A stretch of DNA of 64,000 nucleotides from Solwaraspora sp. WMMD1047 (GTDB taxonomy: Bacteria; Actinomycetota; Actinomycetes; Mycobacteriales; Micromonosporaceae). Below the pieces are notes generated by a model. It was not told the origin of the DNA, made no database searches, and was given only the letters and a program-made list of their open reading frames with translations. This document shows, piece by piece, positions 9,968 through 20,161 of this stretch. Location of the stretch: assembly GCF_029626155.1 (NCBI RefSeq), contig NZ_JARUBL010000001.1, positions 1,922,001-1,986,000 of the forward strand, written 5' to 3'. Each line of letters begins with the position of its first letter. The stretch's first letter is position 1. The position numbers and the translations under genes are program-made.

Positions 9968-10080
9968 GGCCGGCCCTGTCAGGAATCGGCCAGGAAGTCC
10001 CGGATCGGGCCGGTTGACGGCCCGCCGGACAACCGCCAGAGAGTTCAGTCATCAACTGACCCGAGAAGGCCTGAATCGCC

Positions 10081-12009
10081 ATGACGAGACCCACACCAGA
10101 GACCCTCGCCCACAGTGTGCGACGTAGCCGGTCGGGTGGTGTCGACGGGACCGCCCTCGCCGCCGGTCCGCACGCCGCCACCGCCCCGGCCCACCCCGCC
10201 GGCCCCACCGCCGTCGGGCAGCCGGGCCGGGCGGTAGCACCGGTCGCGGTCTCCGGTGCCGCCTCGCTGGTGCGGTCGCTGGAGGCGCTCGGCGTCGATG
10301 TCGCGTTCGGCATCCCGGGCGGCGCCATCCTGCCCGCGTACGACCCGCTCTACGACTCGTCGGTGCGGCACATCCTGGTCCGCCACGAACAGGGCGCCGG
10401 CCACGCCGCCACCGGGTACGCCCAGGCCACCGGCCGGGTCGGCGTCTGCATCGCCACCTCCGGACCGGGCGCGACGAACCTGGTCACCCCGATCGCCGAC
10501 GCGTACATGGATTCGGTGCCGATCGTGGCGATCACCGGGCAGGTGGCGCGGCCGGCGATCGGCACGGACGCCTTCCAGGAGGCCGACATCCAGGGCATCA
10601 CGCTGCCGATCACCAAACACAACTTCCTGGTCCAGGACGCCGAGGAGATTCCCCGGGTGCTGGCCGAGGCGTTCCACCTGGCCGCCACCGGCCGGCCGGG
10701 GCCGGTGCTCGTCGACATCCCGAAGGACGTCCTGCAGGCGCAGACGACCTTCAGCTGGCCGCCCACCCTGGACCTGCCCGGCTACCGGCCGACCCTGCAC
10801 CCGCACGGCAAGCAGATCCGCGAGGCGGCCCGGCTGATGGCCACCGCCAAGCGGCCGGTGCTCTACGTCGGCGGCGGCGTGCTCAAGGCCGGCGCCACCG
10901 AAGGGCTGCGCCGGCTCGCCGAGCTGACCGGCATCCCGGTGGTCACCACCCTGATGGCGCGCGGCGCGTTCCCGGACTCGCACCCGCAGCACCTCGGCAT
11001 GCCGGGCATGCACGGCACGGTGGCGGCGGTCTACGCCCTGCAGAAGGCGGATCTGATCGTCGCGCTCGGCGCCCGGTTCGACGACCGGGTGACCGGCAAG
11101 CTCGACTCGTTCGCGCCCGGCGCGGCGATCGTGCACGCCGACATCGACCCGGCCGAGATCGGCAAGAACCGGGCCGCCGACGTGCCGATCGTCGGCGACG
11201 CCCGGTACGTGATCGACGAGCTGGTCGAGGCGGTCGGCCCGGGCGGCGCCGGCAAACCGGCCGCCGGCCGGGACGCGACCGCCCCGGCGGACCGCACCGA
11301 GTGGTGGGCACAGCTGGACGACCTGCGGCAGCGCTACCCGCTGGGCTACGACGAGCCGGACGACGGCACGCTCTCCCCGCAGTACGTGATCAAGCGGCTG
11401 GGTGAGATCGCCGGGCCGGACGCGGTCTACGTGGCCGGCGTCGGCCAGCACCAGATGTGGGCGGCCCAGTTCATCTCGTACGAGAAGCCGGCCACCTGGC
11501 TCAACTCGGGCGGCCTGGGCACCATGGGCTACGCGGTGCCGGCGGCGATGGGCGCCAAGGTCGGCCGGCCGGACACGGTGGTCTGGGCGATCGACGGCGA
11601 CGGCTGCTTCCAGATGACCAACCAGGAGCTGGCCACCTGCGCGCTGGAGGGCATCCCGGTCAAGATCGCCATCATCAACAACGGCAACCTGGGCATGGTG
11701 CGGCAGTGGCAGACCCTCTTCTACGGGGAGCGCTACTCCAACACCGAGCTGGGCACCCACAAGCACCGGATTCCCGACTTCGTCAAGCTGGCCGAGGCGC
11801 TCGGCTGCATCGGCCTGCGCTGCGAGACGGCGGCCGACGTGGACGCCACGATCGAGGCGGCGATGGCGATAAACGACGCGCCCGTCGTGATCGACTTCGT
11901 GGTCGGCAAGGACGCCATGGTGTGGCCGATGGTCGCCGCCGGCACCAGCAACGACGAGATCATGTTCGCCCGGGGTGTCCGCCCGGCCTTCGACGACGAC
12001 GACCTGTGA
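10081..12009 (+). CDS. ilvB: acetolactate synthase, large (catalytic) subunit
   Basis: The ThDP-dependent first enzyme shared by valine, leucine and isoleucine synthesis: joins pyruvate to pyruvate or 2-oxobutyrate. 642 residues; the first ~60 are a low-complexity extension rich in Ala/Gly/Pro, then the conserved [22 protein letters not shown]. The catalytic glutamate is in [10 protein letters not shown]. The ThDP/metal motif runs from [14 protein letters not shown] to [21 protein letters not shown] ribosome site lies at 10063-10069. It heads the ilvBNC operon, controlled by the attenuator upstream, with ilvN 31 bp downstream. Confidence 0.97.
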   Translation: MTRPTPETLAHSVRRSRSGGVDGTALAAGPHAATAPAHPAGPTAVGQPGRAVAPVAVSGAASLVRSLEALGVDVAFGIPGGAILPAYDPLYDSSVRHILVRHEQGAGHAATGYAQATGRVGVCIATSGPGATNLVTPIADAYMDSVPIVAITGQVARPAIGTDAFQEADIQGITLPITKHNFLVQDAEEIPRVLAEAFHLAATGRPGPVLVDIPKDVLQAQTTFSWPPTLDLPGYRPTLHPHGKQIREAARLMATAKRPVLYVGGGVLKAGATEGLRRLAELTGIPVVTTLMARGAFPDSHPQHLGMPGMHGTVAAVYALQKADLIVALGARFDDRVTGKLDSFAPGAAIVHADIDPAEIGKNRAADVPIVGDARYVIDELVEAVGPGGAGKPAAGRDATAPADRTEWWAQLDDLRQRYPLGYDEPDDGTLSPQYVIKRLGEIAGPDAVYVAGVGQHQMWAAQFISYEKPATWLNSGGLGTMGYAVPAAMGAKVGRPDTVVWAIDGDGCFQMTNQELATCALEGIPVKIAIINNGNLGMVRQWQTLFYGERYSNTELGTHKHRIPDFVKLAEALGCIGLRCETAADVDATIEAAMAINDAPVVIDFVVGKDAMVWPMVAAGTSNDEIMFARGVRPAFDDDDL

Positions 12010-12040
12010 TCGTCCGGGACGGATTGAGAGAGAACGACAG

Positions 12041-13664
<1,624 letters not shown>

Positions 13665-13668
13665 AACA

Positions 13669-13738
13669 CGACACGCCCGGGATCGCGCGGCGCTTCCGGT
13701 ATCGCGGTGAACCGTTGATACCGGGGCGCCGTGTCTCG
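13669..13738 (+). terminator. stem-loop after ilvC
   Basis: The core stem pairs CCGGTATC (13696-13703) with GATACCGG (13717-13724). An outer stem pairs GACACG (13670-13675) with CGTGTC (13730-13735). There is no U-run, so it is more likely an RNA 3' structure or a factor-assisted terminator than a classic intrinsic one. Confidence 0.4.
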
Positions 13739-13899
13739 TTGTAGGGGCACCCACGAGTTGCCTACCGGCGGCGTTAGCTCGGCGCGGCCGTTACCGATTG
13801 ATTGCCATTTGAAGTCGGTCGCGTGTGCTGGGCGGTGCGGCCGGTGAATTGAGCCGTGATCACAGGCGGTGATCGACGGTCCTCAGGTAATGTCGCCGC

Positions 13900-15129
13900 A
13901 TGCGACTGGAGCAATCGCACCGCACCGAGCGTTTCGGCGCCGTACGTATCCATGAGCTTCAGCGTGTCATCCAGCTGGACTCGGGGGATGCCACGGGGAC
14001 GGTGAGTGATGGCGTCGTTTCACACGATGCCATCCGAGCGGTCGAACGCGAAATGGTTATCGTCATTCCCTGCATGAATGAGACACGGAGAGTAATCGAG
14101 GGAGTGCTCTCGGGAATTCCCCATGACTGTCTCGTCGTGCTCGTCTCGAACAGCGCGCGACATCCGGTCGACCGTTACGAGATCGAGGCGCAGACGGTCG
14201 AGCAGTTCTGTCGATCGGCCGAGCGCTCGGCGATCACGGTGCATCAACGCGATCCGGGACTGGCCGCCGCGTTCAAGGCCGCGGGGATGCCCGAGCTGAT
14301 CGACGACGACGGGCTGGTCCGCGCCGGCAAGGGCGAGGCGATGCTGGTCGGCATGGCGGTGGCCGCCCTGACCGGGCGCCGGTACCTCGGCTACATCGAC
14401 GCCGACAACTACGTGCCGGGCGCCGTGCACGAGTACGTCAAGGTCTACGCCGCCGGTCTGCACCTGGCCGCCAACCCGTACGCGATGGTGCGGATCTCCT
14501 GGCATTCCAAGCCGAAGCTGCGCGACGGCCGGCTCTTCTTCAGCCGGCGCGGGCGCAGTTCCGAGATCACCAACGCCTTCCTGAACCGGCTGGTCGCGGA
14601 GTACTCGGGCTTCGGTACCGAGGTGATCGCCACCGGCAACGCCGGCGAGCACGCGCTCAGCCTGGAACTGGGCCTGCGGATGCGACTGGCCGGCGGCTTC
14701 GCGGTCGAGCCGTTCGAGTACGTCGAGTTGTTCGAGCAGTTCGGCGGCGTACTGGAATCGGCACATCCCGAGGTGATGGCCAGTTCCGTGCCGGTCCTGC
14801 AGATCGAGACCCGCAACCCGCACTTCCACGACAACAAGGGCGAGGAGCACGTGCAGGGCATGCGGATGCAGGCGCTGAACGTGCTCTACCACTCGCCGGT
14901 GGCGCTGCCGGCGGTCCGGTCCGCCATCCTGGAATTCATGATCGCCCAGGGCGCGCTGGCGCCGGGTGAGGAGCCGCCCCGGGAGCGGATCTACCCGCCC
15001 GTCGGCTCGCTGGCGATGGACCTGTTCCGGGACGCCCTGGCGGCCGAGGCGACCACCTTCCGGCAGCTCGGCGCCAGCGCCCTGGTCGAGCGCCCCTGCC
15101 TGAACGGCGGCCCGCCGCTCGGCGGCTGA
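13900..15129 (+). CDS. mpgS: mannosyl-3-phosphoglycerate synthase (GT55)
   Basis: 409 residues, close to the family length. Transfers mannose from GDP-mannose to 3-phosphoglycerate, the first step to the compatible solute mannosylglycerate. The N-terminus MRLEQSHRTERFGAVRIHELQRVIQLD and VIVIPCMNE match the GT55 enzymes. The motifs RAGKGEAMLVGM and YLGYIDADNYVPGAVHEY contain the DxD-type nucleotide-sugar site. The phosphatase (mpgP) that normally completes the pathway is not adjacent, nor elsewhere in this window. It lies between ilvC and serA on the same strand; SerA uses the same acceptor metabolite, 3-phosphoglycerate. No clear ribosome site precedes the ATG (ATGTCGCCGC only), so a leaderless or weakly translated mRNA is possible. 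Confidence 0.85.
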   Translation: MRLEQSHRTERFGAVRIHELQRVIQLDSGDATGTVSDGVVSHDAIRAVEREMVIVIPCMNETRRVIEGVLSGIPHDCLVVLVSNSARHPVDRYEIEAQTVEQFCRSAERSAITVHQRDPGLAAAFKAAGMPELIDDDGLVRAGKGEAMLVGMAVAALTGRRYLGYIDADNYVPGAVHEYVKVYAAGLHLAANPYAMVRISWHSKPKLRDGRLFFSRRGRSSEITNAFLNRLVAEYSGFGTEVIATGNAGEHALSLELGLRMRLAGGFAVEPFEYVELFEQFGGVLESAHPEVMASSVPVLQIETRNPHFHDNKGEEHVQGMRMQALNVLYHSPVALPAVRSAILEFMIAQGALAPGEEPPRERIYPPVGSLAMDLFRDALAAEATTFRQLGASALVERPCLNGGPPLGG

Positions 15130-15135
15130 GCCGGG

Positions 15136-15205
15136 CTCCCGGGTCGTGCGTCGGGCCGGACTCCGGTCGGCTCCTGGGTCGTGCGTCGGGCCGGGCTCCG
15201 GTCGG
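15136..15205 (+). repeat. 35-bp tandem repeat, two copies
   Basis: Copy 1 is 15136-15170 and copy 2 is 15171-15205, differing at two positions; a third copy starts (CTCCTG) and breaks off. It begins 7 bp after the mpgS stop, in the 300-bp gap before serA. No function is evident. Confidence 0.8.
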
Positions 15206-15236
15206 CTCCTGAAGGTGCGTTAGGTCGGGTTTGTGA

Positions 15237-15264
15237 GGGCGCTCACGGGGGTCCGTGAGCGCCC
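15237..15264 (+). terminator. perfect 12-bp stem-loop between mpgS and serA
   Basis: Arms GGGCGCTCACGG (15237-15248) and CCGTGAGCGCCC (15253-15264) enclose a GGGT loop. There is no U-run. It probably ends mpgS transcription or protects the RNA 3' end, but a role in the serA leader is possible. The rest of 15265-15429 shows nothing recognisable. Confidence 0.5.
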
Positions 15265-15429
15265 TGGCGCCGCTGTGCGCCTACCATCGCGGGTAGGTGA
15301 GCGCCAGCCGGCAGCATCGCGGCCAGGTGTGCACCGGACCGCACGGATCCCCGCACGGCGGGAGCGCAGGGCGCAGAGCGGCGCCCCCGTCGCCGCAGCC
15401 CACCGCCCGGACGCTAGCTACGAGGACCA

Positions 15430-17031
15430 ATGACTCCTGTCGTACTGATCGCCGAAGAACTCGCTCCCGCCGCCATCGACGTGCTGGCGCACGACTTCGA
15501 CGTCCGCCACGTCGACGGCACCGACCGTCCCGCCCTGCTCGCCGCCCTGGCCGAGGCGGACGCGGTGATCGTCCGCAGCGCCACCCAGATCGACGCCGAG
15601 GCGATCGCCGCCGCCCGCCGGCTCAAGGTCGTCGCCCGGGCCGGGGTCGGGCTGGACAACGTCGAGGTGCCCGCCGCCACCGCCCGCGGGGTGATGGTCG
15701 TCAACGCGCCCACCTCCAACATCGTCTCCGCCGCCGAGCAGGCGCTCGCCCTGCTGCTCGCGGTGGCCCGCAACACGGCCAGCGCCAGTGCCGCGCTCAA
15801 GGCCGGCGAGTGGAAGCGGTCGAAGTACAGCGGGGTGGAGATCCAGGGCAAGACCGTCGGCGTGGTCGGTCTGGGCCGCATCGGGGTGCTCTTCGCCCAG
15901 CGGATCGCGGCGTTCGGCACCCGGCTGATCGCGTACGACCCGTACATCCAGCCGGCCCGCGCCGCCCAGCTCGGGGTCCGGCTGGTGGGGCTCGAGGAGC
16001 TGCTGCGGGAGAGCGACTTCATCTCCATCCACCTGCCCAAGACGCCGGAGACCGTCGGCCTGATCGGCGAGAAGGAGCTGCGGCTGGTCAAGCCGGAGGT
16101 GCGGATCGTCAACGCCGCCCGCGGTGGACTGATCGACGAGCAGGCGCTGGCCGACGCGATCGCCGAGGGCCGGGTGGCCGGTGCCGGCGTGGACGTCTAC
16201 AGCAAGGAGCCCTGCACGGCCTCGCCGCTGTTCGCGTTCGACAACGTGGTGGCCACCCCGCACCTGGGCGCCTCGACCGCCGAGGCGCAGGACAAGGCCG
16301 GCCTGGCGGTGGCCCGCAGCGTCAAGCTCGCCCTGCAGGGCGAGTTCGTGCCGGACGCGGTGAACGTCCAGGCCGGCGGCGTCGTCGCCGAGGACGTCCG
16401 GCCGCTGCTGCCGCTGGCCGAGAAGCTCGGCAAGGTCTTCACGGCCGTGGCCGGCGGCGTCGCGGCCAGCGTCACCGTCGAGGTACGCGGGGAGATCCTC
16501 GCCAACGACGTCTCGGTGCTCAAGCTCGCCGCCACCAAGGGCCTCTTCACCTCGGTGGTGGAGGAGCAGGTGACCTACGTCAACGCGCCGTACCTGGCGG
16601 CCGACCGGGGCGTCGAGGTCACCCTGAGCACCCCGGCGGACACGGTGGACCTGCCGAACCTGGTCACCCTCCGCGGCGCGCTGCCGGACGGCCGGGTGGT
16701 CTCGGTCTCCGGCACGGTGGTGGTGAGCGGCTCCCGCGACATCATCAAGCTCACCGAGGTGGACGGCTTCGACCTGGAGCTCGGCGCCGACGGCATCCTG
16801 CTCTTCTTCCGCTACGCCGACCGGCCGGGCGTGGTCGGCTCGATCGGGTCGATCCTCGGCGAGGCCGGGGTGAACATCGCCGCCATGCAGGTGGCCCGGC
16901 GGTCCGCCGGCGGCGAGGCGCTGATGACGCTCACGGTGGACTCGGCGGTCGACGCCGAGCTGCTCACCTCCGCGGCCGGCTCGATCGGCGCGGTCGCGGC
17001 GAGCGCGGCGGACCTGCGCGACGAGGAGTGA
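15430..17031 (+). CDS. serA: D-3-phosphoglycerate dehydrogenase
   Basis: 533 residues, the long actinobacterial form. Oxidises 3-phosphoglycerate to 3-phosphohydroxypyruvate, the first step of serine synthesis. NAD-binding motif VGVVGLGRIG; catalytic residues in VNAARGGLIDE (Arg), GAGVDVYSKEP (Glu) and VATPHLGAST (His). It continues with the intervening ASB domain and a C-terminal ACT domain (RYADRPGVVGSIGSILGEAGVNIA), where serine is expected to bind for feedback inhibition. The start is directly after CTACGAGGACCA. It is followed by a strong inverted repeat facing a convergent gene. Confidence 0.97.
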   Translation: MTPVVLIAEELAPAAIDVLAHDFDVRHVDGTDRPALLAALAEADAVIVRSATQIDAEAIAAARRLKVVARAGVGLDNVEVPAATARGVMVVNAPTSNIVSAAEQALALLLAVARNTASASAALKAGEWKRSKYSGVEIQGKTVGVVGLGRIGVLFAQRIAAFGTRLIAYDPYIQPARAAQLGVRLVGLEELLRESDFISIHLPKTPETVGLIGEKELRLVKPEVRIVNAARGGLIDEQALADAIAEGRVAGAGVDVYSKEPCTASPLFAFDNVVATPHLGASTAEAQDKAGLAVARSVKLALQGEFVPDAVNVQAGGVVAEDVRPLLPLAEKLGKVFTAVAGGVAASVTVEVRGEILANDVSVLKLAATKGLFTSVVEEQVTYVNAPYLAADRGVEVTLSTPADTVDLPNLVTLRGALPDGRVVSVSGTVVVSGSRDIIKLTEVDGFDLELGADGILLFFRYADRPGVVGSIGSILGEAGVNIAAMQVARRSAGGEALMTLTVDSAVDAELLTSAAGSIGAVAASAADLRDEE

Positions 17032-17087
17032 CCCGACGACAGGTGACCGCGGCCCGTGGCGGGCTTCGCGGCGACCGGCGGTGACGT

Positions 17088-17125
17088 ACCGGCCGGGGTC
17101 CGGCTCAGGCCGGTCCCCGGCCGGT
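17088..17125. terminator. bidirectional terminator-like inverted repeat after serA
   Basis: Perfect 11-nt arms ACCGGCCGGGG (17088-17098) and CCCCGGCCGGT (17115-17125), with a smaller inner CCGG pairing. It sits between the convergent stops of serA and the next gene. There is no long U-run on either side. Confidence 0.55.
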
Positions 17126-17126
17126 G

Positions 17127-17501
17127 CTAGTTGGTGACCCTGGCCGGCGGCGGGTAGACCGTGCCGTCCTGCAGGTCGAGCAGTTGCAGACCGTGTTCGC
17201 CGGCGAGCCGTTCGATGGCCAGCAGCACCGCGTCCGGGCAGGTCTCGACGAGGTTCATCTCGACGTGGTCACTGCCGACGTGGATCGGACTGACGGCCCA
17301 CGGCGAGGTGGGTGTCGCCCGGTCCGGGAAATCGGCGGTGAGTGCCAGGTAGAACGAGGCGATCTGCGGTTCGGGGATGCCCGTGTCGTCGCCGTCAACC
17401 TGCCGGCACCGTTCGTGCGCCGCCCGTACGTCGGCTGACGATGCCCCTGGGCCCATGGCGAACACGACCAGATCGAAACTCACGGTGGTACAGGGTGCCA
17501 T
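17127..17501 (-). CDS. small conserved hypothetical protein
   Basis: Up to 124 residues; the alternative start is the GTG at 17483 (VSFDLVVFAMG), which would remove six residues. It reads as a compact cytosolic alpha/beta protein: SFDLVVFAMG, a middle helix, SPWAVSPIHVGSDHVEMNLV and a final VLLAIERLAGEHGLQLLDLQDGTVYPP. Short actinobacterial proteins starting (M)SxDLxVW are similar in style, but I do not recognise a named family. It has no signal peptide or membrane segment. It is convergent with serA and its own gene stands alone. Confidence 0.6.
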   Translation of the reverse strand: MAPCTTVSFDLVVFAMGPGASSADVRAAHERCRQVDGDDTGIPEPQIASFYLALTADFPDRATPTSPWAVSPIHVGSDHVEMNLVETCPDAVLLAIERLAGEHGLQLLDLQDGTVYPPPARVTN

Positions 17502-17701
17502 CCCCGCGATGGTCCATGGCGGACACCCCGCCCGATTCGGGTACGCGGCCCGAAGTCTTGCGTCGAGTTGCGTCGATTCGATAGCGTATCGGCGCGGTTA
17601 TCCGTAGTTTCCTGGGCGCCACCGTCTTCGGGTGACGACCGGTCGCCGGGGGATCGGTGACCGCGACCGGGTGCGTGCTCGGCGCGTACCCGCCGCTGAT
17701 C

Positions 17702-17735
17702 GGCCCCCACGGTCGGTGCCGCGCTCGTGGGGGCC
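17702..17735 (-). terminator. stem-loop downstream of the apbE-like gene
   Basis: Arms GGCCCCCAC (17702-17710) and GTGGGGGCC (17727-17735) form a perfect 9-bp stem, 37 bp past the stop of the minus-strand gene. There is no U-run. The remainder of 17502-17771 shows nothing recognisable. Confidence 0.4.
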
Positions 17736-17771
17736 GGTCGCGCTGCCGCCGACGAACCGGCCCGGACAAGG

Positions 17772-18755
17772 TCAGTCGGCGAAGAGCGCCTGATAGCCGT
17801 CGGCGGTGGGAAACCAGGCCAGCCCGGTCGGGCCGGCCGCGAAGAGCGCGGTCGCGTAGCCGTCCGCCACCGCCAGGTCGGGACCGGTCACGGTGGCGGC
17901 CAGCAGGCGCCGGGCCGGCTGACCGGTGCGCGGGTCGACCACGTGGTCCCGCCGGCCGCCGACGCCCGAGGTGCCCACCGCGCCGGCCGTCAGCTCCAGC
18001 ATCACCGGTGCCCGTAGCCCGTCGGTGGGGTGGTGCACCGCGATCCGCCACGGGCCGCCGTGCGGCGCCTGGCCGCGTACCACCAGGTCCGCGCCGCTGA
18101 CCACGGCGTAGTTCTCGATGCCGGCGGCGCGCAACCGGGCCGCCGCCCGCTCGATCGCCCAACCGGTGAGCAGGCCGCCGGGGTCGAAGCCGCCCGGTAC
18201 CGCCCAGGCGTCGAACCAGCCGTCGGTGGCCGCCCGCATCGCGTCGCAGCGGGCCACGATGTCGGCCAGCGGCGGGTACGCGTCGGCGGTGAGCTCGCCC
18301 CGGCGCAGCCGGGAGACCAGGCTCTCCGGCCGGGCCGGACTGTAGGTGAGGTCGATGGCCCGCAGCTCCGCGACGGCGTCCCGCAGGGCCGCGCCGAGTC
18401 GGCGGTGGCCGAGCCAGCCCGGTCCGTTGAGCAGCAGCAGGTAGTCGCTGGTGGAGGTCCGCACGGTGTGCCGGACCACCAGTCGGTCGGCGGCCGGTCG
18501 GCCGGTGCCCGGGGCTGGCTCGTCGACGACGCCGGCCAGCGTGCCGACCATCCGGGGCGGTCCGTCGGCGGCCGACCCATCGTACAGCGACGGTCCGCCG
18601 CCGAGCCGCAGGTCGGGCCGGAACCGGCCGAGTCGGGTGAGCGAACGCAACGGCCGGGTGCCGCTGCGGGTACGCATGGAGAAGCCGTTGCGCCGCCGGT
18701 CGGACGCTGGGTCCGGGTCGGCTTGCCCGCTGTGCCCGGCTCGGTCGATCCGCAT
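17772..18755 (-). CDS. FAD:protein FMN transferase (ApbE-like)
   Basis: About 327 residues from the ATG at 18755 (MRIDRAGHSGQ); a GTG at 18827 and an ATG at 18677 are alternatives. ApbE proteins use Mg2+ to split FAD and attach FMN to Thr/Ser of target proteins. Here FDPGGLLTGWAIERA matches the family DxGGxxKGxAxD region but with Thr in place of Lys, and VGTSGVGGRRDHVVDPRTG matches the metal-binding TSG...HxxDPxTG. No lipobox is visible, so it is probably cytosolic. No flavinylated partner is evident nearby. The gene is divergent from leuB. Confidence 0.75.
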   Translation of the reverse strand: MRIDRAGHSGQADPDPASDRRRNGFSMRTRSGTRPLRSLTRLGRFRPDLRLGGGPSLYDGSAADGPPRMVGTLAGVVDEPAPGTGRPAADRLVVRHTVRTSTSDYLLLLNGPGWLGHRRLGAALRDAVAELRAIDLTYSPARPESLVSRLRRGELTADAYPPLADIVARCDAMRAATDGWFDAWAVPGGFDPGGLLTGWAIERAAARLRAAGIENYAVVSGADLVVRGQAPHGGPWRIAVHHPTDGLRAPVMLELTAGAVGTSGVGGRRDHVVDPRTGQPARRLLAATVTGPDLAVADGYATALFAAGPTGLAWFPTADGYQALFAD

Positions 18756-18858
18756 GGTGATGACCCTAAGCGACGAAAATGACCGCCTGATGAATACCGA
18801 CTGGGAACCTGCTGTGTCCGCGCCCACTCGCGCGGGCGCGCCGGCGTCGGCCGGCAGT

Positions 18859-18902
18859 CTCCCAAATGGTGGGAGCGGCGTACCGGAAAACGGGACGCTC
18901 CC
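18859..18902 (+). promoter_or_regulatory. two mutually exclusive hairpins before leuB
   Basis: Hairpin A pairs CTCCCA (18859-18864) with TGGGAG (18870-18875). Hairpin B pairs GGGAGCG (18871-18877) with CGCTCCC (18896-18902). They share GGGAG, so only one can form at a time. The segment is 46-90 bp before leuB. A regulatory role is inference; there is no leader peptide rich in BCAA codons and no U-run. Confidence 0.3.
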
Positions 18903-18948
18903 TTAACGTTCCCTAGACGGTTCGAGGCGTGGAAGCAGGGGAGTGGAC

Positions 18949-19986
18949 GTGTCGGTGGCGCGGATCGCGGTGGTGGCCGGGGACGGGATCGGACCCGAGG
19001 TGATCGCCCAGGCCCGCAAGGTCATCGACGCCGTGCTGCCCGGGATCGAGGCCACCGAGTACGACCTCGGCGCGGCCCGCTACCACCGCACCGGCGAGGT
19101 GCTGCCCGACTCCGTCCTCGACGAGCTGGCCGGTCACGACGCGATCCTGCTCGGCGCGGTCGGCGACCCGACGGTGCCGCCGGGCGTGCTGGAGCGGGGA
19201 CTGCTGCTCAAGCTGCGGTTCGCCTTCGACCAGTACGTCAACCTGCGCCCGTCGCGGCTCTGGCCCGGCACCACCGGCCCGCTGGCCGGGGTGAAGCCCG
19301 GCGAGATCGACCTGGTCGTGGTCCGCGAGGGCACCGAGGGCCTGTACGCCGGCGCCGGCGGCTCGCTGCACCGGGGCACCCCCGCCGAGGTGGCCACCGA
19401 GGAGAGCCTGAACACCCGGCACGGGGTCGAGCGGGTGATCCGCGACGCCTTCACCCGGGCCGCCCGCCGCGAACGCCGCAAGGTGACCCTGGTGCACAAG
19501 ACGAACGTGCTCACCCACGCCGGCTCGCTCTGGTCGCGCGCCTTCGCCGAGGTCGCCGCCGACCACCCGGAGATCGAGACCGAGTACCAGCACATCGACG
19601 CCGCGGCGATGTACCTGGTCACCCAGCCGCAGCGGTACGACGTCGTGGTCACCGACAACCTCTTCGGCGACATCCTCACCGACATCGCCGCCGCGGTCAC
19701 CGGCGGCATCGGCCTGGCCGCCAGCGCCTGCATCAACCCGGAACGGGCCTACCCGTCGATGTTCGAGCCGGTGCACGGCTCCGCGCCGGACATCGCCGGC
19801 CGGGGGGTGGCCGACCCGGCCGCCGCGGTTCTCTCCGCATCCCTGCTCCTCGACCACCTCGGTCACCCCGAGGCGGCGCAGCGAGTAGCCGGGGCGGTCG
19901 CCGCCGAACTCGCGTCCCGCACCTCTGGGTCGTCGCGGCGTACCGCCGACATCGGTGACCGGCTCGCGGCGCACGCGACGTCCTGA
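18949..19986 (+). CDS. leuB: 3-isopropylmalate dehydrogenase
   Basis: 345 residues. Oxidatively decarboxylates 3-isopropylmalate in leucine synthesis and, with cimA present, probably also the methylmalate intermediate of the citramalate route to isoleucine. Motifs: [44 protein letters not shown] and [17 protein letters not shown]. The GTG at 18949 is preferred because AGGGGAG lies at proper spacing; the GTG at 18943 would overlap that site. It is separated from leuCD by 15.5 kb, which is common in actinobacteria. It stands alone; ilvE is 175 bp downstream on the same strand. Confidence 0.95.
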   Translation: MSVARIAVVAGDGIGPEVIAQARKVIDAVLPGIEATEYDLGAARYHRTGEVLPDSVLDELAGHDAILLGAVGDPTVPPGVLERGLLLKLRFAFDQYVNLRPSRLWPGTTGPLAGVKPGEIDLVVVREGTEGLYAGAGGSLHRGTPAEVATEESLNTRHGVERVIRDAFTRAARRERRKVTLVHKTNVLTHAGSLWSRAFAEVAADHPEIETEYQHIDAAAMYLVTQPQRYDVVVTDNLFGDILTDIAAAVTGGIGLAASACINPERAYPSMFEPVHGSAPDIAGRGVADPAAAVLSASLLLDHLGHPEAAQRVAGAVAAELASRTSGSSRRTADIGDRLAAHATS

Positions 19987-20161
19987 GCCCCGCACCGGTC
20001 CCCGGCCCGCCGACCCGGCGGCCGGTGGAGCGGGTCTTTGTCGGCATCCGTCGACAGGCCCGACGCAGGGTCGGCGGTTAACGACCGTTCGGGGTAGGTT
20101 TCCAGCACCACATTCTTCCGGCATGCCCGCCCGCATGCCGTTTCTGCGGAGGTTCAGCGCG

